From contig NZ_JACTVJ010000005.1 in NCBI RefSeq assembly GCF_014493765.1, positions 186,001 to 250,000 of the forward strand: a stretch of DNA of 64,000 nt. The letters run 5' to 3'. Shown in pieces: positions 24,131-32,500 of this stretch (position 1 is its first letter; each line of letters opens with the position of its first letter). The translations under genes and the position numbers were made by a program. The notes below the pieces were generated by a model. The model saw only the letters and a program-made list of their open reading frames with translations, ran no database searches and was not told where the DNA came from. This DNA comes from Streptomyces polyasparticus (GTDB lineage: Bacteria > Actinomycetota > Actinomycetes > Streptomycetales > Streptomycetaceae).

Positions 24131-26157
24131 CCGGCTTTGCGCCCCGCACGGCGAAGATCCCGTACGGCGGGGACTACAACCCCGAGCAGTGGCCGGAGGA
24201 GGTGTGGGAGGAGGACCACCGGCTGTTCGGCAAGGCGGGGATCGACACGCTCACGGTGGGGGTGTTCGCGTGGTCGGTGGTCCAACCCACGCCGGACACC
24301 TATGACTTCACGGTGCTCGACCGGGTTCTCGGCCTGGCCGCACGCGAAGGCCGCCGTGTCGTCCTCGCCACCGGGACGGCCGCGGTACCGCCGTGGCTGG
24401 CCCGCGCGCACCCTGAGGTCCACCGCACCGACTTCGAGGGGCGGCGGCACGGCTACGGGCAGCGGCACAACTTCTGCCCGAGCTCACCGGCGTACCGCCG
24501 CCTTTCCACCGCGCTCGCGGGCAGGATGGCCCAGCGCTATGCGGACCATCCCGTGCTGCTCGCCTGGCACATCAACAACGAGTACGGCGGCGCGTGTTAC
24601 TGCGAGCTGTGCGCGCGGTCCTTCCGCGACTGGCTGCGCGCGCGGTACGGGACCCTGGACGCGCTGAACGACGCCTGGTGGACGACGTTCTGGTCGCACC
24701 GCTACACCGACTGGGCCGAGATCGAGCCCCCGAGCGCGCTCACCGAGCACTGGCGCGGACCCGACCACACGGCGTTCCAGGGGATCACGCTCGACTACCG
24801 CCGGTTCATGACGGATGCGCTGCTCGGCTGCTTCGTGGCCGAGAAGGAGGCCGTACGCGCCCACAGCGCCGGCACCCCCGTGACCACCAACTTCATGGGC
24901 CCGTATCAGCCGCTCGACTACCACCGCTGGGCGCCGCACCTCGACTTCGCGTCCTGGGACAGCTATCCGCCGCCGGACGCACCGCCGACCCGCGCCGCTT
25001 TCGCCCACGATCTGATGCGCGGTCTCAAGGGCGGCGCCCCGTTCTGGCTGATGGAGCAGACACCTGCCGCGACGGCCTGCCGCGACATCAACCCCCTGCG
25101 CAGACCGGGCGAGTTGCGGCTTGCGAGCTGGCAGGCGGTGGCGCACGGCGCGGACGCGGTCCTGTACTTCCAGATGCGGGCGTCGCGCGGCGCGTGCGAG
25201 AAGTACTTCGGCGCGGTGATCGGGCACGCGGGGCGCGAGGACACCCGGGTGTTCCGCGAAGTGGCGGCGCTGGGCGCGGAGTTGGCCGCGCTCGGGCCCG
25301 CGACGCTCGGAGCCCGGACCCCTGCCCGTACCGCCCTGCTCTTCGACTGGGACAGCTGGTGGGCCCTGGAGATCTCGGACGGGCCCTCCCGGCTCGTGTC
25401 GTACCTGGACGTCCTGCACGGCTACTACCGGGCGGCACGGGAGGCCGGCGCGGATGTCGATGTCGTTCCGGTGACCGCGGACCTTTCGGCGTACGACGTG
25501 GTGCTCGCGCCCCTCCTGCACCTGATCAAGGGTGATGTCGCGACCCGCCTGGAAGCCGTCGCGGAACGCGGCGGCACCGTTCTGACCACCTGCCTCTCCG
25601 GCCGCAACGACGAGCACGACCGGGCCTTCCTCGCCGATGTGCCGGGCCCGCTCGGGCCGCTCATGGGCATACGCGTCGACGAGTGGGACGCGCGGCCGGC
25701 TCACGAGGACCGCCCCGTACGGCTGGGCGACCTGGAGGCGGCGGGCAGTCTGGTCTTCGAGATCGTCCTGCCGCGGGGCGCCGAGCCCGTCGGCACGTAC
25801 ACCGCCGACTTCTACGCGGGCACCCCGGCGGTGACCCGTCACCGGTTCGGGGACCGCGGCGGCGAGGGCTGGTACGTGGCCACGCTCCTGGACGAGGCCG
25901 GCACCGGCGAGGTGATACGTCAGGTCCTCGCCCGCCACGACCTGCTCGGCCCGTACGCACGGCACCGGGGAGTGGAGTCGTCCCGCCGTGTGACACCGGA
26001 CGGCACCGAGCTGCACTTCCTCCTCAACCACACTGCCGCCACTGCCGAGTTGACCGCCCACAGCTCAGCGACCGACCTTCTGACGGGCAAGCCGTACGAG
26101 CCCGGCGACCCCTTCACGCTCGGTCCGCTGGGGGTCGCCGTGCTGCGCCTGGCATGA
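24127..26157 (+). CDS. GH42 beta-galactosidase
   Basis: A 676-residue cytoplasmic GH42 enzyme. The N-terminal barrel starts IPYGGDYNPEQWPEEVW. The acid/base motif is HINNEYG (E152) and the nucleophile motif FWLMEQTP (E310). Cysteines at NFCPSS and CYCELC match the GH42 zinc site. The trimerisation domain and C-terminal sandwich are complete. With GH39 and a YesL-like protein it ends an operon suited to galactose- and xylose-decorated oligomers, for example from xyloglucan, galactan or rhamnogalacturonan side chains. Confidence 0.94.
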   Translation: MTGFAPRTAKIPYGGDYNPEQWPEEVWEEDHRLFGKAGIDTLTVGVFAWSVVQPTPDTYDFTVLDRVLGLAAREGRRVVLATGTAAVPPWLARAHPEVHRTDFEGRRHGYGQRHNFCPSSPAYRRLSTALAGRMAQRYADHPVLLAWHINNEYGGACYCELCARSFRDWLRARYGTLDALNDAWWTTFWSHRYTDWAEIEPPSALTEHWRGPDHTAFQGITLDYRRFMTDALLGCFVAEKEAVRAHSAGTPVTTNFMGPYQPLDYHRWAPHLDFASWDSYPPPDAPPTRAAFAHDLMRGLKGGAPFWLMEQTPAATACRDINPLRRPGELRLASWQAVAHGADAVLYFQMRASRGACEKYFGAVIGHAGREDTRVFREVAALGAELAALGPATLGARTPARTALLFDWDSWWALEISDGPSRLVSYLDVLHGYYRAAREAGADVDVVPVTADLSAYDVVLAPLLHLIKGDVATRLEAVAERGGTVLTTCLSGRNDEHDRAFLADVPGPLGPLMGIRVDEWDARPAHEDRPVRLGDLEAAGSLVFEIVLPRGAEPVGTYTADFYAGTPAVTRHRFGDRGGEGWYVATLLDEAGTGEVIRQVLARHDLLGPYARHRGVESSRRVTPDGTELHFLLNHTAATAELTAHSSATDLLTGKPYEPGDPFTLGPLGVAVLRLA

Positions 26158-26211
26158 CCCTGCAAAGTTAGAGGTACTGCGTCGGTCCCCCGCCCCGCAC
26201 ACTGCTGACGT

Positions 26212-26231
26212 CGGCCGCCCTTCGGCGGCCG
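26212..26231. terminator. Hairpin after the GH42 operon
   Basis: CGGCCGCC and GGCGGCCG form a perfect 8-bp stem around loop CTTC. It lies 54 nt after the GH42 stop and 23 nt before the next GTG start, so it may end the importer operon or lie in the leader of the secreted-protein pair. Confidence 0.55.
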
Positions 26232-26254
26232 GTGCATCCGCATGAGGGGGACAA

Positions 26255-26779
26255 GTGAAGAAACCGAACGGCATCGCACGGCGAGCGGCGGGGCTGCTTT
26301 CAGGTGCCGCTCTGACGGCAACCGCCCTGATCGGCACGTCCGGCCCGGCACAGGCGTACGGCACCAACCCGGTTCCCGATCACTTCACGTACGACACCGA
26401 CACCTGTCCGTGCAGCGGCGGGAACCTCACCGATCCGTTCGACGGCACGTACTTCGAGTACGACGCCGGCGGCAGGGCGCAGAAGGTCGAGCTGTACAGC
26501 GGCGACTGGTTCATCGGCAAGGTCGAGTTCCACCCCAGCTCCGAGAAGCTGTGGATCTACGACACCAGGAACGACGGCGACACCTTCTACGTCAAGGCCA
26601 CCTACCGGCACAACGGGACGACCCACGACCTGGGCACCTTCTCCGCGCCCGGCACCTCGGCAGTCATGGACTACACGGTCAAGGACTTCGACCTGCCCGA
26701 GGGCTCCGGCGTCATCTTCTGGCTGTACGACGAGAGCGGCGAGCGCGACTACTTCGGCTCCGGAAGCGGCATCGCGTAA
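26255..26779 (+). CDS. Secreted protein of unknown family, first of a tandem pair
   Basis: I do not recognise this family. The 174-residue product has a clear signal peptide (ARRAAGLLSGAALTATALIG, probable cleavage after AQA), leaving a mature protein of about 140 residues. The core runs DTDTCPCSGG, DPFDGTYFEYDAGG, ELYSGDWF, GKVEFHP and NDGDTFYV. It is acidic, aromatic-rich and probably all-beta, with a CPC pair as its only cysteines. GTG 26255 has GAGGGGG four nt upstream. Placement among hemicellulases suggests a wall-, carbohydrate- or metal-binding role, but nothing shows it directly. Confidence 0.85.
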   Translation: MKKPNGIARRAAGLLSGAALTATALIGTSGPAQAYGTNPVPDHFTYDTDTCPCSGGNLTDPFDGTYFEYDAGGRAQKVELYSGDWFIGKVEFHPSSEKLWIYDTRNDGDTFYVKATYRHNGTTHDLGTFSAPGTSAVMDYTVKDFDLPEGSGVIFWLYDESGERDYFGSGSGIA

Positions 26780-26804
26780 CAGTCGGATCAACGGGAGGAA
26801 CACC

Positions 26805-27326
26805 ATGCAGTTCAAGGCAAAGGCCGCTGGGCTCGCGGCGGGAGTGGCAGCGCTGACCGCGTCGCTGATCGGCGGGGCGCTGCCCGCGCAGGCATACGAC
26901 CCCGATCCCACAGTCAGCAGCTACTCCAGGGACACGGACACCTGTCCGTGCAGCGGCGGCACCCTCGGCGATCCCTTCGACGGGACGTACTTCGAATACG
27001 ACGCGGGCGGCACCGCCAGAAAGCTCGAGCTCTACAGCGGCGACTGGTTCGTCGGCAAGGTCGAGTTCCACCCGTATCAGCAGAAGCTGTGGGTATACGA
27101 CACGAAGAACGACGGGGACACGTTCTACGTGCACGTCGCGGTCGACAATCACGACGGCCACGGCCTCACCGGCTGGGGCCAGTACAAGGCGCCCGGGACC
27201 TCCGCGGTGATGGATTACGAGACGTTCACGCTCCGCAACGTCTCCGAGGGCGCTTCCATCCGGATACGGGTCTTCGACGACGAGCACCACACGGATCTCA
27301 TCGCCACGGCATACGGCACCGCCTGA
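26805..27326 (+). CDS. Secreted protein of unknown family, second of a tandem pair
   Basis: A 173-residue paralog 25 bp downstream of its neighbour. The signal peptide (GLAAGVAALTASLIGGALP, cleavage after AQA) differs in sequence, but the core from DTDTCPCSGG to NDGDTFYV matches the first copy at 56 of 67 positions by my alignment. After it the two diverge, apart from APGTSAVMDY. This copy has an insert around DNHDGHGLTGWGQ. The conserved core suggests it holds the function. It converges with the GH67 gene four bases away. Confidence 0.85.
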   Translation: MQFKAKAAGLAAGVAALTASLIGGALPAQAYDPDPTVSSYSRDTDTCPCSGGTLGDPFDGTYFEYDAGGTARKLELYSGDWFVGKVEFHPYQQKLWVYDTKNDGDTFYVHVAVDNHDGHGLTGWGQYKAPGTSAVMDYETFTLRNVSEGASIRIRVFDDEHHTDLIATAYGTA

Positions 27327-27330
27327 CGGC

Positions 27331-29313
27331 TCAGTGGATCCGGCGCCCGTACCGGTCCGGCACCCCGGACTTGCGCAGGAAGTAGCTGTTCACCTGGTCG
27401 CGCCACTCGCGGGCCGAGCGCACCTGCTCCTCGTACCGCTCGGCCACGCGTGCGTGCCAGGCCTCCGGCACCAGGTCCGCGAGGGAGGACCACAGCTCCC
27501 TCGCGGCCTCGGCCTCCTCGACTCCCTCGAAGTGCGTGTCGTAGATGTGCTGGACGACGGTCTTCCCGCTGTGCAGCACATGCCCGTACGGGACGTGGTG
27601 GAAGAAGAGGAGCAGCTCGTCGGGGCAGGTCTCCGGTGACTCGTACGTCTCGGACCACGGCTTCGCGTACTGGCCCGTGTACCCGGTCCCGGTCGCCCGG
27701 GTGCGGTCGACGCCCACGCCGTCCCGGTCGGCGAAGTGGTACGTGCCCCAAGGGCTGTACTCGTAGCCGTCGACGCTCGGCCCGTAGTGATGACCGGGCT
27801 GCACCATGAAGCCCACGCCGAGGGGGGCGGTGTACTTCTCGTACGTGGCCCAGGAGCCGGCCAGGACGGACCGCACCCCGGCGCGCAGCCGCTCCGGGTC
27901 GTCCGTCCGCGCGGGGGTGAGCGTCGACTCCAGCCATTCGTCCAGGAGTCGACCGGGGTCGGCGTCGGGCTGCCAGGCGAGGCGGCCGAAGGCGTAGAGG
28001 TTGAACTGGGCGAGGGGGTGGCCGGTCCAGAAAGGGTCGTCGCCGGCGTTCGACACGGCGACCAGGCCTCCGCTCGCGGCCAACTCGCCCACACTCGGCC
28101 CCTGTTCACCCTCCGGCCGGAAACCGAGGACCTCGGCCCACATCGGCGCGAGCGCGCACGCGTGCCGCTGCTGCCCGGTGTACTCCTGGGTGACCTGCAG
28201 CTCCACGGCCACGCGGGTGCGGGGCATGGCGCCGATGACCGGCGAGACGGGCTCGCGGACCTGGAAGTCGACCGGTCCGTGCTTGACCTGGAGGACCGCG
28301 TTGTCCCTGAACCGACCGTCGAGCGGGGCGAAGTGGTCGAACGCGGCGCGCGCACGGTCCGTGGTCCGGTCGCGCCAGTCCTGGCGGTGGTTGTAGACGA
28401 AGGCCCGCCAGTGGACCGTGCCGCCGTGCGGAGCCAGCGCGTCGGCGAGGAGGTTCGCCCCGTCGGCGTGGCTGCGGCCGTACGCGAAGGGGCCCGGCTG
28501 GCCCTCGGAGTCGGCCTTGACGACGAAGCCGCCGAAGTCGGGGATGTGCGCGTACACGCGGTCGGCGGCCTCCCGCCACCAGGCCCGCACCCGCTCGTCG
28601 AGCGGGTCGGCGGTGTCGAGACCGCCGAGCAGCATGCTCGCGGCGAAGCTGACACAGAGGTGGACGCGCAGCCCGTACACCCTGAACTCGTCGGCCAGCG
28701 CGGCGACTTCCTCGATACGGTCGGTGAGCAGCCGGGCCTCGACCGGACCGACGTTGACGTTGTTGACGCTCAGGGCGTTGATCCCGCAGGACGCGAGCAG
28801 CCGCGCGTACGCACGCACCCGGGCCATGTCGCCGCGGGCCCGCCCGTCCTGCCAGAACAGCGAGCCGCCCGCGTACCCGCGCTCGACCTGGCCCATCACG
28901 GGATGGACGGAGACGTTGTCCCAGTGGTCAAGCATGCGCAGCGCGACGGCCGGCCGGTGCGTCTGCGCGGGCGCGGTGGTGAAGGCGGACTCGCCGAGGC
29001 GGACCACATGGAACCAGCCGTACAGGAGCCCGGCCGGGTCGGCCGCGGTGACCATGGTCAGGCCGGGGCGGCGCTCCAAGGTGAACCCCTCGGGGCCTTC
29101 GTCACCCCCCTCGGCCAGGTCGAAGCAGAGGTCGTGCGACGCGTCGCCCGTCACCTGAGCGCCGCCGAACTTCCGGCAGGCGTAAGCGACTTCGCCCCGC
29201 AGCGTGTCGGCCAAAGGCCCCTCCCCCCGCACCAGAACGCGCCGGGAACCCACGTCCCGCAGCACCTCGTCGGGCAGCCACGCAGGGTCGATACCGGTCG
29301 GCAGGCTGCTCAT
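27331..29313 (-). CDS. aguA: Alpha-glucuronidase, GH67
   Basis: A 660-residue GH67 enzyme, normal for the family and without a signal peptide. Recognisable blocks are ALRMLDHWDN, GYAGGSLFW, INALSVNNVN, FGGFVVKADSEGQPGP, the DNAVLQVKHGPVDFQVREP region that carries catalytic acids, and FHHVPYGHVLHSGKTVVQHI. It removes 4-O-methyl-glucuronic acid from the non-reducing end of xylo-oligomers inside the cell. ATG 29313 has GAAGGGG eight nt upstream; the frame to 29472 would cover the promoter region. It completes the xylan pathway in the window. Confidence 0.95.
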   Translation of the reverse strand: MSSLPTGIDPAWLPDEVLRDVGSRRVLVRGEGPLADTLRGEVAYACRKFGGAQVTGDASHDLCFDLAEGGDEGPEGFTLERRPGLTMVTAADPAGLLYGWFHVVRLGESAFTTAPAQTHRPAVALRMLDHWDNVSVHPVMGQVERGYAGGSLFWQDGRARGDMARVRAYARLLASCGINALSVNNVNVGPVEARLLTDRIEEVAALADEFRVYGLRVHLCVSFAASMLLGGLDTADPLDERVRAWWREAADRVYAHIPDFGGFVVKADSEGQPGPFAYGRSHADGANLLADALAPHGGTVHWRAFVYNHRQDWRDRTTDRARAAFDHFAPLDGRFRDNAVLQVKHGPVDFQVREPVSPVIGAMPRTRVAVELQVTQEYTGQQRHACALAPMWAEVLGFRPEGEQGPSVGELAASGGLVAVSNAGDDPFWTGHPLAQFNLYAFGRLAWQPDADPGRLLDEWLESTLTPARTDDPERLRAGVRSVLAGSWATYEKYTAPLGVGFMVQPGHHYGPSVDGYEYSPWGTYHFADRDGVGVDRTRATGTGYTGQYAKPWSETYESPETCPDELLLFFHHVPYGHVLHSGKTVVQHIYDTHFEGVEEAEAARELWSSLADLVPEAWHARVAERYEEQVRSAREWRDQVNSYFLRKSGVPDRYGRRIH

Positions 29314-29392
29314 GTCGTGGTCCCCTTCATACGGGCACAGTTCGTCGGAAGGCCGCTCTCCTGTGGATTCTCCCGGCTGCGGACGGGGATTC

Positions 29393-29415
29393 GTCAAGTG
29401 CCTTACCAAATTGAC
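29393..29415 (-). promoter_or_regulatory. Possible operator/promoter element upstream of aguA
   Basis: GTCAA (29393-29397) and TTGAC (29411-29415) are inverted around 13 nt. Read leftward the stretch contains TTGGTAAGGCACTTGACG. It is AT-rich for this DNA and lies 80-102 bp before aguA. No convincing -10 box is visible, so the role is tentative. Confidence 0.3.
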
Positions 29416-29531
29416 CGGCCCGGATACCGCCGAGGCCGCCTGTGCGGCGGCGCGGGTTTCGTCAGGGCCCATCGGATCACTCGGCCGCGCACACCACTTC
29501 GTACGACAGCGGGCTCGGGTGAGGGACGGAC

Positions 29532-32500
29532 ATGGACTTCGGCATGCCTCGGCGGCTTCGACCGGCCTCGCTCGTGGGTGCGGCCGCCGGGATGACGACG
29601 GGTGCGCTGCGGGCCGCCGCGAACGCGACGGCGGCCGTGGGCACCGCGGCGGTCCGGGTGGAGCACGTCGCGGCCGGCGCGCTGCCGGGGCACGGTCCCG
29701 GCTGGCGGGCGGGCTCCCGTGTGCACGTCCCGCTGCGGTCGAGCACCCCGGGGCGCAGGCGGGACCGGCTCGGGGCGGCCGCCCGGCGGGCGGCGGGCCG
29801 GATCGCGCGGCATCCCGCGATCCGGCAGGTGCACTGGGACGAAGGTCTTGAGCGGGTGGTGCTCTCCTTGGCCTCCGGCGCCGACACCGAGTCCGTACTG
29901 GAGGAGGTCTTCCAACTCCTCGCCGAGCACGGCCTGGAGCTGACCGAGGACGTCCTGGACGAGGAGCTCACCCATCCGGGAGACGTACGCGAGGTCCGCA
30001 CGGCGGCGGCCGCGCTGGCCCTGGACGCCGCGGGGGTGGCGGGGGCCGTGGCGGGGCTCGCCCTACGACTGCCCGCCTCTTCACGCCTGGTCACCGCGGG
30101 GGTGACGCTGCTGCGGGAGAGCCCGCGGGCGCGAGCCGCCTTGCGCGGTCGGTTCGGCCGTACGGGGCGCGATCTGGTGCTCGCGGCGGCCAACGCCGCG
30201 GCCCACGGAGCGGGCCAGTCCCCTGTGGCGCTGGTGCTCGACGCGGCGCTGCGCACCGGCCAGTTGGCGGAGGCGACGGCGCGTGCGGCGCTCTTCGAGA
30301 CCGCGCACGACGAGGTGTGCGCGCCGGGACGGCGCAGCGTCGGCGAGCCCGGTGCCGCGCGGCCCGCGCTGCGTGTGACGCCCGCCCAGGAGTACGCGGC
30401 CGCGGCGGGCGCGGGCAGCGGGGCGGGGGCCGCGGCGGCGCTCCTGGTCAAACACGATCTGCGCGAGGCCGCGGAGGCGGTGCTCGCCGGCTCGCCGAAG
30501 GCGGCACGGTACGGACCGGCGGCCTTCGGCTCCGTACTCGGCCTGGGGCTGGCGCGCGACGGCGTGCTCGTACGCGATGCGCGCCGGCTGCGGCGGCTCG
30601 AGCTCGTGGACACGTTGGTTCTGGAGGCGGGGGCGCTGCGGGGACGGGATGCGACGCGGACCGGTGCTGATGCCGGTGCCGGTCTCGATCCCGGTGCCGG
30701 TCTCGATGCCGGTGCTGGTGCCGGTGTCGATGCCGGTGCCTGTATCGGTGCCGGTGCTCGTATCGGCACCGCCGCGGAGACTGCCCCCGTACGGGAAGAG
30801 CCCGAGGCCGATCCGCTGACGGAGGCCGTGCTCGACGCGGCCCGGCGAGCGGGGCTGCATGTGGTGCTCACCAGCGATCCGGCGCTGTCCGAGTTCACCT
30901 CCGTGGCCGATGAAGTGGCCCCGCGGGGGCGGCCGTTGGAGCGGATCGTGTCCGGACTGCACGACGAGGGGCGGACGGTCATGACCGTGGCACGGGTGCC
31001 CGCCTCCGGTGACGAGGAGGTGCTGCGGGGCCTGCTGGCCGGGGACATCGCCGTCGCCGTCACCGACGCGGACTCCGCCGTGGCGTGGGGCGCGGATGTG
31101 CTCGCGCGCGGCGGACTCACCGATGTGTGGCGGCTCGTGGCCGCGATCCCGGCGGCCCGGAGCGTGGGCAGCCGGTCCCTGATGCTCGCGCGGGCCGGCG
31201 CCGCCCTGTCCGGACTGATGGTCGCGGCCGGCACACGGCCGCGCTCCTGGCCCGCCCTGCCCGGCACGCGGCACGCTCCGGTGAACTCCGCCGCCTCACT
31301 CGCCCTGTTCGGCGGCCTGCGGTCCGCCGCCGAGGTGGCGCGGGCCCGCCCGCCGAAGCCGCGTGCGCGCGTGCCGTGGCACGAGCTGACCGTCGACGAG
31401 GCCGAGGCCCGGCTCGCGCGGGCGGCCGCGGAGCCGTCGGCCGTCGAACGATGGCGCGCGGCGGCCGGCCGGCGCACCCGCGCCACGCTCGGCTCGCCCC
31501 TGCTGGCCCCCGCGCGCTGGACGCTGCAACTGACCGGCGCCGTACGCAAGGAGCTCGACGATCCGCTCACGCCGGTGCTCGCCACGGGTGCGGCCGCTTC
31601 CGCGCTGCTCGGCTCGGTCGTGGACGCGCTCCTGGTGGTGGGCGCCATGGATCTCAACGCGCTGGCCGGCGGCATCCAGCGGCTGCGGGCCGAGCAGGCG
31701 CTCGCCGGCCTCGCGGCGGAGCAGAAACCGAAGGCGCGGAAAGTCGCGGCCGGAACAGGGGCGAACGGAGCGGGGGCAGCCGGACCGGGGGCGAACGGAG
31801 CCCTGACCACGGACGCGGCCCGCCTGGCGCCCGGCGACCGGATCGTCCTCGTCGCGGGCGACGTCGTCCCCGCGGACGCGCGGATCGTGGAGCAGGAGGG
31901 TCTCGAGGTCGACGAGTCCTCGCTGACCGGCGAGTCCCTGCCGGTCGGCAAGGGGACCGGTCCGACGCCGGACGCCCCCGTGGCGGAACGCCACTGCATG
32001 GTCTTCGAGGGGACCACCGTGGTCGCCGGCGAGGCCACGGCCGTGGTGGTGGGCACGGGCGAGCGCACCGAGGCGGGGCGGGCCGCCACCCTCGCCGCCC
32101 GCACCCCGCCGGCCGCCGGAGTCCAGGCCCGGCTGCAGGAACTGACGCGCAAGGCGCTGCCGTTGACGCTGTTCGGCGGCGCGGCCGTGAGCGGTCTGGC
32201 CGTGCTGCGCGGCACGGGGCTGCGGCGCGCCGTGAGCAGCGGGGTCGCGGTGGCCGTCGCGGCCGTGCCCGAGGGTCTGCCCCTCGTCGCGACCGTGGCC
32301 CAGATGGCGGCGGCACGGCGGCTCTCGCGCCGGGGCGTGCTCGTGCGGACGCCCCGCACCCTGGAGGCGCTCGGCCGGGTCGACACGGTGTGCTTCGACA
32401 AGACGGGGACGCTCACGGAGAACCGGCTGCATCTCGTACGCGTCGCCACGGCGGACGGCACGCTGTACGGAGCGGAGGACGAACACACCGTAGAGGTGAG

